From Cichorium intybus (lineage: Eukaryota; Streptophyta; Magnoliopsida; Asterales; Asteraceae): DNA of 64,000 nucleotides. The notes beneath the pieces are model-generated. The model saw only the letters and a program-made list of their open reading frames with translations. It was not told the DNA's origin and did no database searches. The stretch spans positions 3,640,066 through 3,704,065 of the forward strand of contig CM042011.1 of assembly GCA_023525715.1 (NCBI GenBank), given 5' to 3'. The position numbers and the translations under genes are program-made. Of this stretch, positions 51,769-63,464 are shown in pieces (position 1 is the stretch's first letter; each line of letters begins with the position of its first letter).

Positions 51769-52364
51769 GGGGTGTTTGTTTGTTTTTTTTCTCCTAAAAG
51801 CTCTTTTTCTCTAGTTTTGTCCACAGGCGGGCATACCTTTTCTCGCAGACTGTTTGTTTTTTAGAAGACCGCAAACCTAAAAAGGTCTACACGTCCTCTT
51901 ATTAGAAAGACATTACCAAACCTCTTTTTACATCTGCACGTCCTCTTTTTTTCATTATTCATCTTACTCCCATCGTTCACATCCAGCCTCCTCTCTCAAG
52001 CATATCGTTGTCCGACCCTCTCTCAAGCACATCTTTGTCGACTCCAGCCAAGCTTCTTTCCGTCATCGTCGACCGATGACAGTTAATTGCTTCCCGTCGT
52101 CGAGGACAGACCTTGACAGCGCCTTGTCGTCAGCCTAGCCAGCGCCGTCGACCTCCTTGCCAGCCCCTTGAAATCGACGATAAGGTCCTCTTTAGCCCTG
52201 AAATCGAGCATATTTTTTGGTTTGGTGTAATACCGTAATTTTAATTTATGGTAGAGTTATTTTAATTTTTGATATAAACGAGATTAGATGAGTTAAAACA
52301 CGAGTTAAGATAGTTAAAAACCCCATTTGAGTAAGGTTTGAATTGGAATTATGCCAAAGCAGGC

Positions 52365-52522
52365 TACACGGGCCGTGTTTGATCACACGGGTCGTGTAGC
52401 ATTTGTTCTAAAAACATACCGAGGCGAGATTGGGTCTCACACGGGTCGTGTGAGTCTGTACAGGTTCAAGATGGCTTACTGTAGGCCTCACACGGGTCGT
52501 GTGAGCCTACACGGGTCGTGTA
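52365..52522. repeat. Cluster of ACACGGGTCGTGT palindromes in the solo LTR
   Basis: Five near-palindromic words CACACGGGTCGTGTG or close variants occur within ~160 bp, about 100-250 bp into the LTR. Such words are known to me from several plant gypsy LTRs. They may be promoter or hairpin elements, but that is inference. Confidence 0.85.
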
Positions 52523-53114
52523 ACGCGCACAGACCTATTTAAATGAGACGGGTTTCTTTCCTTTTGGGTCAAATTTCCTTCCGAACAAAAACATCCCAAA
52601 CCCTAGAAAATCGATTTCAAACCCCCAAAGTCGAGATTTAAGCTCGTTATTCTCGAATTGAAGCTAGAGATCAATACTTTGAGCTTGAAAGGTAATCCTC
52701 CTTAATTTTTGGTTTCATTTCCATGGTGAAATTGTTTGATTTGAGGAAGTTGCAAGGGTGGTGATGAACCACTCGATGATGGTAAGGGTAGTAGCAGAAA
52801 TTGTTTAAATTTGTGAGTATATGAGGGTTCTAATCTTAGACCCAAACAAGTGAAGTGTTGATCTTGTATTTTTAGAGTTGTATGAGTTGAGATGGTGAAA
52901 TTGGAAGTTATAATTAGGGTAGTGTTACTATCTTTTGATTGTAACTCTTCTATGTGATTATGATTCTTGGTTATTGTTGATATTGAGTATAATTGAGATT
53001 AGTAAAAAGTTTGAGTATTGAAATTGAGCTGTTGTGTTCCAGCTAAGGCTAGACAGGATCACACACGAGGTTCTGGAGTTCCATATTCCGATTAAACCTC
53101 AGGTGAGTAGTTAA

Positions 53115-53814
53115 TGAAAAGTTTTCTGCAACCATGAACTAAATAACCTAAGTTCACATGCAACCTATAAGGATCTATGTTTTCTTCTAATTGAACATAT
53201 AACAAATAACCTAGAGGCCATAAGAAAATTAGCTAAAAGAATAAAATTAGAAAAACCAACCTTTTAGAATTTTCTGGAAGCTGAGCAGCAAAATTATCCT
53301 GCCTCAAATGAGATCACACCCAAGCCGAGAGGATTATGGATCGAAATTCCAGAGAGAAAATAATAGAATGAGCAACTGATAATGAGGTCTAGGGCTCCCT
53401 ATTTATAGGGAACCAAGTGGCTAAGCTGAAACCCTAGCCGCAGCCCATTTTTCGGATTATCTGTACGCGCGCCGCGCCCAAGTCATTTGCGCGCCGCGCG
53501 CCGCAATTCAACTATTGAATTTGTACGACTTTAATCCCTGACCTCCTGATTAATCTAATTAATGCCACAGAAATTAATCCAATTAATTTCTGATTAATTA
53601 TTAATCAAATAATATTATTTCTAATTAATATATTATCTTCATAATATATTAACAAACAATATCTTGATTTATTAGTCACATAATAAATCAACCCCTTTCT
53701 CTCTGCTTAACTTTCCAACAAAACTCCAGCCATGAGGGCAACCCAAATGGACTATGCTACTATTAATGAGGTAAACACTAATTATTAGTCATGGCTTAGA
53801 CACCTAATCCAACA
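53115..53814 (-). repeat. 3' LTR of Copia element
   Basis: The minus strand begins TGTTGGATTAGGTG and ends TTTCA. Pair of 59843-60542. Confidence 0.95.
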
Positions 53815-53830
53815 GTCTCCCACTTGGATA
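53815..53830 (-). other. Polypurine tract of Copia element
   Basis: The minus strand reads CCAAGTGGGAGAC directly before TGTTGGA of the 3' LTR, the classic plant Copia arrangement. Confidence 0.85.
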
Positions 53831-54665
53831 AGTCTATGACTATAATTACCATTTTAACCTCTAATTAACCAGCACTTTTAGCTTCCTAGAAACCACTGCC
53901 AAACTCTGATCTAATCAGTTCTGTCCATAGATAAGTGATCAGATGATCCTCCGTCCAACAAGATATTTTCAGACTCAAGACATGGATTAAAGTCAATCCC
54001 GGTCTGATTCACTGTTTCTCGATTTCCGATTTGCATATGACTCTTAGACTACCAATTTAGTCCCGGTTGGCCAACCATTTTAGTCAACTTCAAATTCATC
54101 GAGAGGCCTACAGATATCTGTTCCCCGTTAGGGTCAAGGGACGAATAAACTTCGACTCATATACTTATGTCTTTTACCAAACAAATTACTCACAACAATA
54201 CGTTTTATAACATCGAGTTACCGATGCGTTTTCGTATTATCAATGAACAACCGTCTTAGTAAATCATAACTCATATGTCTTAGCTTAAAGATCAAAAGAT
54301 ATTATCGTCTCAATATTGCTCGTGATATAATCCATGAAGCAATCCATTGAGCGCGGGTTTATCCAATACTCAAATCTCCATTTCCAAGTACTCACGAATG
54401 GTGCAGCAATCCAATTGCAATGTCTAACTCCTTAGACAATCTATTACCAATTCATGACAGCCTTACTTCATACTTACTCCCTAAAAGTATGAGCGACTGT
54501 GGATATTTGAATAATCCAATTATTCAGGAAGTAAAACATGCAAAATAAAACACAATGATAAAGTATTGACAAAAGTAGTAAACCATTACTCATTAATAAA
54601 TCTCTATTATTAAATCACAAGAGTCAAATACAATACATTGTTACAAGTTTCGAAACCTATCTAAT
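53831..54665. other. 3' untranslated part of the Copia element
   Basis: Between the pol stop and the purine tract. No coding features seen. Confidence 0.6.
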
Positions 54666-57600
54666 TTACATAAACTTTATATCATCTCTTAATCCAATGC
54701 TCCTAGCATGCTGATTATGCTTAATCCTACTCAGAGCCTTTGTCAAGGGATCTGCAGGATTATCTTCCGATGATACCCTCTTTACCACGAGGTGACCTTC
54801 TTCTACCTTATGCCTTATATAGTGGTACTTTCTGTCGATATGCCTGGACTTTCCATGGTCTCGCGGTTCCTTTGTCAAGGCGACCGCACCTTCGTTATCG
54901 CAGAACAGTTGCACGGGCTCCTGAATACTCGGGACTACTCCAAGGTCACCGATGAAGTTCTTCAGCCAAGCCGCTTCCTTTGACGCTTCACTTGCTGCTA
55001 TATACTCTGATTCACAAGTAGAATCAACCACCGTATCTTGCTTGGAACTTTTCCAAGTTACCGCTCCTCCGTTCAGAAGGAATACCCAGCCAGACTGAGA
55101 CCGTCCACTGTCTCTATCCGTCTGAAAACTGGCATCCGTATATCCTTCAATTCTCAAGGTATCACTACCTCCAAGGACTAACACCATGTCCTTTGTTCTT
55201 CGCAGATACTTGAGTATATTCTTTACGGCTATCCAATGCGCCCTTCCAGGGTTTCCCTGGTACCGACTGACCATGCTTAAAGCAAAGGCCACGTCAGGGC
55301 GAGTACACGTCATAGCGTACATGATCGATCCTACAGCCGAAGCATAAGGTACCCGACTCATTTCAGCTATTTCTTCGTCTGTACTCGGACTTTGAGTCTT
55401 ACTCAATTTTGCATTACTTTGGATAGGCAGCTCTCCCTTCTTGGAATTTTCCATACTAAACCTTTTCAGTACCTTTTCCAAGTATGTACCCTGACTAAGT
55501 CCAATTAGTCTCTTCTTCCTATCTCTCAATATTCTTATCCCGAGAATATAGGCAGCCTCTCCTAGGTCCTTCATGGCGAAACATTTCCCAAGCCAAGCCT
55601 TGACATCTTGCAAGGTTGGAATATCGTTTCCCATGAGCAGTATGTCATCGACATACAGCACCAGAAAGGTGACTATACTCCCACTAGCCTTGACATATAC
55701 GCATAACTCATCCTCGCTACTAGAGAAGCCAAACTCTTTGACTTTCTCATGGAAACAAAGATTCCAGCTGCGAGAAGCTTGCTTCAATCCGTAGATTGAT
55801 CTCTCAAGCTTACACACCTTATTATGATACTTTGCATCGACAAAACCCTCTGGCTGATTCATGTAAACATCCTCAGTCAACTTCCCATTAAGGAAAGCGG
55901 TTTTGACGTCCATCTGCCAAATTTCATAGTCATGAAATGCAGCTATGGCTAGCATAATCCTAATAGACTTTATCTTCGCTACTGGTGAGAAGGTCTCGTC
56001 ATAGTCAACCCCTGGGGTTTGAGTAAAGCCCTTCGCAACCAGTCTTGCCTTGAAAGTGTGTACCTTTCCGTCCATGTCGGTCTTCTTCTTGAAGATCCAT
56101 TTGCACCCGACTGTCTTTCGACCCGGTACGTTGTCAACCAAGTTCCAAACTTGATTGTCATACATGGACTTGATCTCGCTATCCATGGCCTCTTTCCACT
56201 TGGCAGACTCAGGGCCCGCCACTGCTTCCTGGTAGTTAGCTGGTTCATCCAAATTTATCAGTGTCCTATCACTGACAAACGTGTCCCCATCCGAAGTTAT
56301 ATGGAACCCATAAAACTCGGGTGGCATGCTAACCCTACCGGAACGCCTAAGAGGTAAGGATACATCTGTCGGACCAACAGAAACTTCTTCCTCATGTTGG
56401 TTGCTAGTTTCTCCTAAGGTTGCGCCATCTGATGACTCTTGAATTTCTTCCAGATCAATGGTACTCCCACTGTTCTCTTTGAATATGAGCTCTCTCTCTC
56501 GAAAGACCACTCGTCTAGCTACAAAGACCACGTCCTCGCTCGGTCTGTAGAATAGATATCCAAAGGACTGTTTAGGATAACCAAGGAAGAAACACCTTTC
56601 GCTTCTTTCTGCGAGTTTGTCTTGAGTCTCTCGTCTAACGAAAGCCTCACAACCCCAGACTTTGATATGTGCCAATGAGGGAACTTTCCCCGTCCACATT
56701 TCATGAGGTGTTTTAGCAACCTTTTTAGTAGGGACAAGATTGAGGATATGGGCGGCAGTCTCTAAGGCATACCCCCAGAAGTGAATGGGAAGTGAAGCTC
56801 GACTCATCATGGAACGAACCATGTCCAACAGGGTTCGGTTACGCCTCTCCGCAACACCGTTCAACTGTGGTGTCCTGGGAGGTGTCAACTGCGAAACTAT
56901 TCCGCATTCTTTTAGATAGTCTAGGAACTCGATACTTAGATACTCTCCGCCTTTGTCGGACCTGAGCATCTTTATCTTCCTGCCTAATTGATTCTCTACC
57001 TCGTTCTTAAACTCTTTGAACTTTTCAAAGGTGTCCGACTTGTGCTTGATCAAGTAGATGTAACCGTATCTACTAAAATCGTCGGTAAAGGTCACGTAGA
57101 ACCGCGTGCCATCCTTTGTGGTTGATCTGAATGGACCACACACATCCGTGTGAATGATGTCCAGCAGACCCTCACCTCTTTCAAAAGACCCTTTGAAAAG
57201 TGATTTAGTCATCTTTCCCAACAGACAAGATTCGCATACATCATCCGACCTGAGGTCGAATGATTCCAACACTCCATCCTTTTGGAGTTGGGCGATGCGT
57301 TTCTTGCTGATGTGCCCGAGCCGACTATGCCACAGACATGCCTTTTCTACACCACTAGTGGAATCAATATAATTTACACTATATCCTAAATTGTCAACAC
57401 ATTCAACAGTTTCATACACACCATCACAAGGATAAGCATTAAAAATCAAAATACCATTTTTGAAAACAGAAATCGAGCCAATTTTATTATCAAAAGAAAA
57501 TTGAAATCCTTGTCTGAACAATGCGTGAAATGAAACAATGTTTCTTGCCATTTCTGGCGAATAGCAACAATTAATTAACTCTATACTAACATCACTACTA

Positions 57601-57911
57601 AGCACTAAACTGTAAACGCCGATCTTGGTAACAGGGGACGATCTCCTATTGCCCATGATCAAGTTCAGTCTACCGTGCTCCACCTCCATGCTTTCCTTTA
57701 GGCCCTGCAGATCAGAACAAATGTGAAAACAACATCCTGTATCAAGGACCCAAGAATTAGAAGATGGTGAGTTTTTAGAGATAGTGTATATACCTGCTGT
57801 CGATTGCTTTACTTTCCCATCCTTGACATCCTGCAAGTATTTGGGGTAGCTTCTCTTCCAATGGCCCTTCTCTTTGCAGTAAAAACAGTTGGCTTCATCG
57901 GGGTTGGCCAC
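54666..57911 (-). CDS. Copia pol polyprotein (protease-integrase-RT-RNase H)
   Basis: 1081 codons without a stop from the first Met. Order: residual zinc knuckle CFYCKEKGHWKRSY (residues 9-22, final Cys replaced by Tyr), protease DTG at 57-59, integrase HHCC (H195, H200, C226, C229) and D256/D319/E355 with the D,D35E spacing, RT with YVDD at 753-756, and RNase H with TDAS at about 925 and CDNEGAV at about 1004. The order integrase before RT makes it Ty1/copia. The frame is continuous upstream to 58049, where TAG separates it from gag, so the annotated Met is only the first one after the stop. The protease GCCFHIC departs from the more common GCGSHIC. Lineage (Tork/Angela-like) not resolved. 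Confidence 0.95.
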   Translation of the reverse strand: MANPDEANCFYCKEKGHWKRSYPKYLQDVKDGKVKQSTAGIYTISKNSPSSNSWVLDTGCCFHICSDLQGLKESMEVEHGRLNLIMGNRRSSPVTKIGVYSLVLSSDVSIELINCCYSPEMARNIVSFHALFRQGFQFSFDNKIGSISVFKNGILIFNAYPCDGVYETVECVDNLGYSVNYIDSTSGVEKACLWHSRLGHISKKRIAQLQKDGVLESFDLRSDDVCESCLLGKMTKSLFKGSFERGEGLLDIIHTDVCGPFRSTTKDGTRFYVTFTDDFSRYGYIYLIKHKSDTFEKFKEFKNEVENQLGRKIKMLRSDKGGEYLSIEFLDYLKECGIVSQLTPPRTPQLNGVAERRNRTLLDMVRSMMSRASLPIHFWGYALETAAHILNLVPTKKVAKTPHEMWTGKVPSLAHIKVWGCEAFVRRETQDKLAERSERCFFLGYPKQSFGYLFYRPSEDVVFVARRVVFRERELIFKENSGSTIDLEEIQESSDGATLGETSNQHEEEVSVGPTDVSLPLRRSGRVSMPPEFYGFHITSDGDTFVSDRTLINLDEPANYQEAVAGPESAKWKEAMDSEIKSMYDNQVWNLVDNVPGRKTVGCKWIFKKKTDMDGKVHTFKARLVAKGFTQTPGVDYDETFSPVAKIKSIRIMLAIAAFHDYEIWQMDVKTAFLNGKLTEDVYMNQPEGFVDAKYHNKVCKLERSIYGLKQASRSWNLCFHEKVKEFGFSSSEDELCVYVKASGSIVTFLVLYVDDILLMGNDIPTLQDVKAWLGKCFAMKDLGEAAYILGIRILRDRKKRLIGLSQGTYLEKVLKRFSMENSKKGELPIQSNAKLSKTQSPSTDEEIAEMSRVPYASAVGSIMYAMTCTRPDVAFALSMVSRYQGNPGRAHWIAVKNILKYLRRTKDMVLVLGGSDTLRIEGYTDASFQTDRDSGRSQSGWVFLLNGGAVTWKSSKQDTVVDSTCESEYIAASEASKEAAWLKNFIGDLGVVPSIQEPVQLFCDNEGAVALTKEPRDHGKSRHIDRKYHYIRHKVEEGHLVVKRVSSEDNPADPLTKALSRIKHNQHARSIGLRDDIKFM

Positions 57912-58049
57912 ACAAGGAATTTGGGAAGACTTGGTTCTCGAGCCATTTCTTGACGACCCGACCTGAACCTTTTCCCTCCAATTTTGCTTAGGAGGGCCCT
58001 TCCTCTTCTTTCCTTTGCCACTTCCAATGGCTAGGACGGGCTGATTAAC

Positions 58050-58694
58050 CTAGGGTACACTTTTACCCTTCATCCCGTCTTCAGCAACTCGAAGCATGCG
58101 ATGCAACTCAGTCAGGTTAACCTGATTGTTGTTCAAATGATAAGCCAGCCTGAACTGGTCATAAGAACTCGGTAGGGAGTTAAGCACTATGTCAACGGCC
58201 AACTCCTCCGGTACAGGCATCGCAAGCTTTCTAAGCCGCTCCACGTAACCTTGCATTCTTTGCACATGAGCGCAGATGGACTCTCCATCTTTAGGTTTGC
58301 TGTTCGTGAAGTCCTTGACCACCTCGCACCTTTCGATGCGCTCTTGCTTGCGGAACTTTTCTGCAAGCTCCTTGTGCATCTCAAAGGGACAGTAGTCTTC
58401 ATATATCCTTTGCAATTCGGGGTTCATTGTGGCGATCATGATGCAGGCCACTTTGGTTGCATCATCAGTATGTTTTTGGTACAAGGCAATTTCCTCGGGA
58501 GTAGCAGTTTCAGGGTCAATATCGACAAGCTTGGTCTCGAGGACATACTCCTTGTTCTCATACCTCAGAGCCTTCTTGATATTTCTAATCCAGTCATTGT
58601 AGTTTGTCCCGTTCAATTGAACCTTGGAACACAGTGAGAGGATAGAGGGAACACTGGAGTTTGAGTGGGGAGCGGATTGATCAGCAGAAGACAT
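58050..58694 (-). CDS. Copia gag (UBN2-type), ends at an in-frame TAG
   Basis: 214 codons starting MSSADQSAPHSN. The UBN2/gag-polypeptide pattern is visible: LNGTNYNDWIRNIKKALRY, ETATPEEIALYQKHTDDATK, ADGESICAHV-like KPKDGESICAHVQRMQ and LPSSYDQFRLAYHLNNN. The stop TAG at 58052-58050 is followed in the same frame by 46 codons (VNQPVLAIGSGKGKKRKG...) rich in Lys/Arg/Gly and then the zinc knuckle. One ancestral gag-pol frame has therefore been split by a single nonsense codon or is read through. Confidence 0.92.
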   Translation of the reverse strand: MSSADQSAPHSNSSVPSILSLCSKVQLNGTNYNDWIRNIKKALRYENKEYVLETKLVDIDPETATPEEIALYQKHTDDATKVACIMIATMNPELQRIYEDYCPFEMHKELAEKFRKQERIERCEVVKDFTNSKPKDGESICAHVQRMQGYVERLRKLAMPVPEELAVDIVLNSLPSSYDQFRLAYHLNNNQVNLTELHRMLRVAEDGMKGKSVP

Positions 58695-59842
58695 CTATAA
58701 AAGAAGGTAAGTTTAATTAGATACTTGTCGGTCCTTATAATAACCCAATATAAAATAAGACTAGGATCCAACTATAACAATTTGCAACATAGAAGAGGGA
58801 TGCCGTAATCTATAAGCAAATTTTATAAAGGTAGGCGAATGACGATTCAGCCAATTCCACCGCGGAAAAAATAATCTTATTATAAATGGAATTCCTAGTT
58901 TCTTTTGAGATTTATTGAACTGTTCAATAGCATGTTTAATCTCGGATATGCCCCACTGTTTGTGACTGGGATGCCGAGGATCACAAATCGGGTGTGAATA
59001 ACCATGCAAATTAGCTTGGTGCTCTCGGGGTCCATTATCATCTCAAATTGATGTGCCGGTAAACCACACACGCTCCATCAACAATGATAACACCCGAGAC
59101 ACCCATTGCCACTCTTTATGAACCCCCATTGGTGTGCCGGTAAACCACACACGCTCCACCAACGTTTCATAAAGTGCAATGTGCAATTTCATGGGTTAGC
59201 ATCAAATTCATATTTTTCCTAAAGTAACTAGATTGGGATTTTATGTAAATGTTCTAGTACTTTGATCATTATACTTTTAATGATTTAGTGGTTCTGTCAA
59301 ACCCGTTCGGCTAACGACCATCCACTGATCAGGCGAGCGGTGGGTGAGAGTGTTCGCCCATTAGACTACCATTTTATAGGCAGTCTCCTTATACCCACTT
59401 TAAAGACCAACTTCGTGAATGAAGCCTACTATTGATTTGACTAACCAAACTTATCTCATATATATAATATTAACTTTTAATAACATATATAAGATGTATT
59501 TTAAAACCCTTTAAAATATTCAAGGTTTATCTTTTAATTTTACCAAATTTAACAATTAAATTTTAAATTAAATTAAACCTTAAAATCGATTTAATCAATT
59601 TTAATTACCAATAAATTAAATTAATTAAATCTAAATATTTTAACCATTTTAAAATATTTTTCCGGATTTATTCCATTAATTTCGCAATTTTTTAAAATTA
59701 ATTAAATCCCTTTTGAATTATCTTTTAATTAACAATTAATTAAATTAATTCAAATGTAGATAGGTTTATCCAAATTAATCAAATTAATTAAAACCTATCC
59801 TAAACCCCCTAGATTTCGAATTCAAATAATGGGGTTTACCAC
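58695..59842. other. 5' leader of the Copia element
   Basis: Non-coding leader between the 5' LTR and gag. It contains a 33-bp direct repeat (TGTGCCGGTAAACCACACAC) at 59052 and 59133, 81 bp apart, and a very AT-rich tract at 59440-59820. Confidence 0.7.
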
Positions 59843-60542
59843 TGAAAGGTTTTCTGCAACCATGAACTAAATAACCTAAGTTCACATGCAACCTATAAGG
59901 ATCTATGTTTTCTTCTAATTGAACATATAACAAATAACCTAGAGGCCATAAGAAAATTAGCTAAAAGAATAAAATTAGAAAAACCAACCTTTTAGAATTT
60001 TCTGGAAGCTGAGCAGCAAAATTATCCTGCCTCAAATGAGATCACACTCAAGCCGAGAGGATTATGGATCGAAATTCCAGAGAGAAAATAATAGAATGAG
60101 CAACTGATAATGAGGTCTAGGGCTCCCTATTTATAGGGAACCAAGTGGCTAAGCTGAAACCCTAGCCGCAGCCCATTTTCCGGATTATCTGTACGCGCGC
60201 CGTGCCCAAGTCATTTGCGCGCCGCGCGCCGCAATTCAACTATTGAATTTGTACGACTTTAATCCCTGACCTCCTGATTAATCTAATTAATGCCACAGAA
60301 ATTAATCCAATTAATTTCTGATTAATTATTAATCAAATAATATTATTTCTAATTAATATATTATCTTTATAATATATTAACAAACAATATCTTGATTTAT
60401 TACTCACATAATAAATCAACCCCTTTCTCTCTGCTTAACTTTCCAACAAAACTCCAGCCATGAGGGCAACCCAAATGGACTATGCTACTATTAATCAGGT
60501 AAATACTAATTATTAGTCATGGCTTAGACACCTAATCCAACA
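59843..60542 (-). repeat. 5' LTR of Copia element
   Basis: 700 bp, pair of 53115-53814. Contains GCGCGCCGnGCCC and TATTTATAGGG (complement CCCTATAAATA, a likely TATA box, near 60128-60138). Confidence 0.95.
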
Positions 60543-61957
60543 GTTAATTGTTAAATGAATCATGCTTGTTGAGATGTTTAATGCATAAGAATTATGCTAT
60601 GTTTTGATTGGTTGAGTATAACCAAATTTGAATATATGGAATAAAGAGTTATAATGTGTATATTACACTTGAGACTGAGATAGTCCGTTGAGCTTAATTA
60701 AAACAATAATTGATTTAGACTATGGTGTTATAACCAAGTATAGCGAACAGGAGCCCGATACGTAAAATTTAGGGGTTCCACATACTGAGCCAATATAAGG
60801 TGAGTAACTATATTCATTCTTATGATTGAATTATGAATTAATAGGTTTCTATTGATTTTTAATTGGTTGAGATAACCAAATTTACAAACTGAGAAATAAG
60901 AGTTATATCTTGTAGTATAAAATATATATGTTGTACATATATATGTTTTATTTTGATATTGCTGTAACATGGAATTAGAGTGGTTCTGTTATCTATGGAT
61001 AACAAGAGACGAGTTACAACTTAAATTGAGTATAAGAGTAGAGTATATGCTAGAGGGGGTGAGTTAAAGAGTCTTTGAGTTTGACTACTACAATCATGAG
61101 GATTGTTATAATTGAGTATAACTGATTGTGAAATGAGTATATACGAGTGTGTTTGATTGAGTTTATGAGTAGTGTCAGTCGTGATACTTATAATTGAGTT
61201 GATGATACTAACAGTTAGCTAGTGTTTGTTAAGCTAATATGTTTACAGGTTTCCGAATTAAAAGAAGATGGATCTTGCTAATGAGAATAGCAAGAGAGGA
61301 AGATGAGGATGGTTATTGAGAAAGATTGTGAAAGTTAATTGAGATTACTCACTAAGCTTTATAAGCTTACACTTGAGTGTTATGTTGTTTTGTAGGTATC
61401 TGTAGCTGTGATAGGGGAAGGCATGTGATAAAGAGAGATGGACAAGCTTAGAGCCTGTCTTTTAGTTGTGTTAGGTTTATTTGTAATGCCTGGTCAAATT
61501 TGTAAGGACCTTTTGTGTAATTAATGTTTGATAACATCTTGTTTTCCTGGGTTGAGTGCAAGTATACCCATTTTTATTGTATAATTGTTTACAAAATTTT
61601 GGGTGTACTTTTCATGAGAAACCGGGTGTTACATTTGGTGCTTGTTTGTTGCTGAAAAATTAGATTTATGATTGTTTTGCTAATTTTTTGGTTGATTTTT
61701 TGCTAAAAATCATATTTTAGATTCTTTAGCCTTGAATCGAGCATCTTTGCTGAGTTTTTGTGGTTCATTGTTTGCTCATTTTTTGTGCTTTGCTGATTGT
61801 CCCTGAAATATAATGTAGTTAAATGATCAAAATCAGAATTTCTGACCAATTTGTTTAATGTTGAAAATCATATGATGTGGTCTTATGCTTGTTGAAACAA
61901 GGTTATGCTTGCTGAAAATTAGATTTTTTGATTCCAAATGTTGAGCCATAACTTTTA

Positions 61958-62130
61958 ATGTTTATTATTGTTGAATTTGATTTTTGAGTGTTCATTATTG
62001 CTGAATCAAAAATTTTGGTGTTTAATTTTGCTGAAATCAGAAATTTTTATGTATATTATTGTTGAAATCAAAATTTTAAGTGTATATTATTGCCGAAATC
62101 AGAATTTTGTGTATATTATTGCTGAAATGT
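61958..62130. repeat. ~30-37 bp degenerate tandem repeat
   Basis: Units of the form GTGTATATTATTGCTGAAAT then CAGAATTTT recur about five times just before the ORF1 remnant, inside the likely intron of the Harbinger element. Confidence 0.8.
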
Positions 62131-62178
62131 CATTTGTTTTTCACCTTTTGTTGAAATTCTTGAACTAATTATTAGAAA

Positions 62179-63120
62179 TGGGAGAGAAACAACAATGGTC
62201 CAATGAGCATCTAAAATGCTTATTAGAAACATGCATGTATTGAAGAAGTTAACACAATCGGTAGAAAATGATTAAGCTTGCAATAAAGATACACAGATTA
62301 AGCCAGTGCATGTTCTTAAAGATAAGTTTGACATGGAATTGACCACAAAAAAATTTGAAAATGCCTATGATAATCTCAAGAACAAAATACATAGGATGAG
62401 TGTATTTGAAAAAGAAACGGGATACTTATACAACCATCAAACAAACTCATTTACGTTAACATCCGAAGAATAAGTCGAATTTAGGAAGATATGTCTATAT
62501 ATAATATTTAACGTTTATATAAAATATTGTTATATTAGTTTTTATTAATTTCAGTTTAGGGGCACTCGAAGGCTGCAACACTGAAAACACAACCATTGCC
62601 TTATCCAGACCTTTCATGTGGACATTTACCTAAACAACATCACTGGTTGGGTCAACGTCTTGTCATAGTGTCCAAAAGCACCTGATTATGGACAACCCTT
62701 TTTGTGACATGGAATATGATGATGGTACTTCCCATCATACCATTGAGCCAACCTTGATCCTTCTGTTGGTCCACCTCCCAAGACTTTAGTTGTAACTAAT
62801 GTTGATACTACTCCAAATGTTGATAGGCATAGTAAAATGGCTAAAACCTCAAAAACCTTTTATCAATCTCGATGATTTGACATTGGACATGCAAAGCCGC
62901 AAAAGGCTTTGAAACATTTGGTTAAACACAACGATGGCCAATAGTTGATGAATGTTATGAGAAGTTAAAGCTAGTTGAGTTAGACCCATTTGACTCTTTA
63001 TTTTTAGATGCTTTTCTCATTTTTGAGGGTATATGAACATGCGAGAGGCATGGATGACATTGTCAACCTTACCTGAGGTCTTAAAAGTATTGATCAAGAT
63101 GATTGCAACGACTTTAGTAG
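62179..63120 (+). pseudogene. Harbinger ORF1-type Myb/SANT-like protein, decayed
   Basis: The start MGEKQQWSNEHLKCLLETCM is a Myb/SANT-like domain. A frameshift after the second CM leads to EEVNTIGRK in another frame. Later pieces read FDMELTTKKFENAYDNLKNK, KETGYLYNHQTNSFTLTSEE and stop where relatives have Trp, then KAATLKTQPLPYPDL (near 62572-62616) and a C-terminal part with WPIVDECYEKLKLVELDP and EAWMTLSTLPEVLKVLIKM. The order and motifs match the plant L10-interacting-Myb / Harbinger ORF1 family from memory. Multiple stops and at least two frameshifts are present. Confidence 0.75.
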
Positions 63121-63137
63121 TTTTCAAGCAGGGATTG

Positions 63138-63366
63138 TGTTGGAAACATTGTTTTTTGTTATATTTGAAACATTGTATGCTACTTTGCCTATTTTTGAAG
63201 CATTCTATGTTATTTTACCCATGTTGGACATATTGTTTATTATTTGTGTTATATTTGAAATATTGTATGCTATTTTGTCCATGGTGGAAATATTGTTTGT
63301 TTTTTGTTATGTTTAAAACATTGTATGTTATTTTGCCTATGTTGAAAGCATTGTTTGTTTTTATTT
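63138..63366. repeat. ~58-66 bp degenerate tandem repeat
   Basis: TTTGAAACATTGTATGCTAT-like words with GTTATATTTGAA and TTGCCTATGTT spacers recur about four times. The open frame across it (63033-63368) is partly the ORF1 end and partly this repeat. Confidence 0.78.
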
Positions 63367-63464
63367 AACTTATTAACAAGTGTTGGCGGTTTACATGTTG
63401 ACAATGGATTATAATAAAAAGTTACTACTCGTAATTTGTATGCATTTCTATGTATGATTTTTTA

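Larger units (their letters stand above)
53115..60542 (-). mobile_element. Ty1/copia LTR retrotransposon, nearly intact, 7.4 kb
   Basis: LTRs at 53115-53814 and 59843-60542 (700 bp each) are flanked by an exact GTTAA duplication (53110-53114 and 60543-60547). The minus strand carries 5' LTR, ~1.1-kb leader, gag, pol, purine tract, 3' LTR. A by-eye count gives about 8 substitutions between LTRs (near 1 percent). Pol is open over 1081 codons with every catalytic motif visible. A single TAG separates gag from pol. After the 5' LTR the minus strand reads GTGGTAAACC, only a partial match to the usual iMet site. Confidence 0.95.
52227..61633 (+). repeat. Ty3/gypsy-type solo LTR, interrupted by a Copia element
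   Basis: The left part 52227-53114 starts TGTAATACCG. The right part 60543-61633 ends GGGTGTTACA. The exact flanks TTTGG (52222-52226 and 61634-61638) are a 5-bp target duplication. Removing the Copia insertion leaves a single LTR of about 1.97 kb with no internal region or second LTR in view, hence a solo LTR left by recombination. It shares CACTnAGCTTTATAnGCTnAC with the chromovirus LTR at 31904-34437 and ends in the same CGGGTGTTACA, so it belongs to a related gypsy lineage but reads plus-strand here. Confidence 0.82.

Noticed and set aside
55979..56357. ORFs on either strand within Copia pol
   Set aside because: Out-of-frame shadows of the 1081-codon pol.
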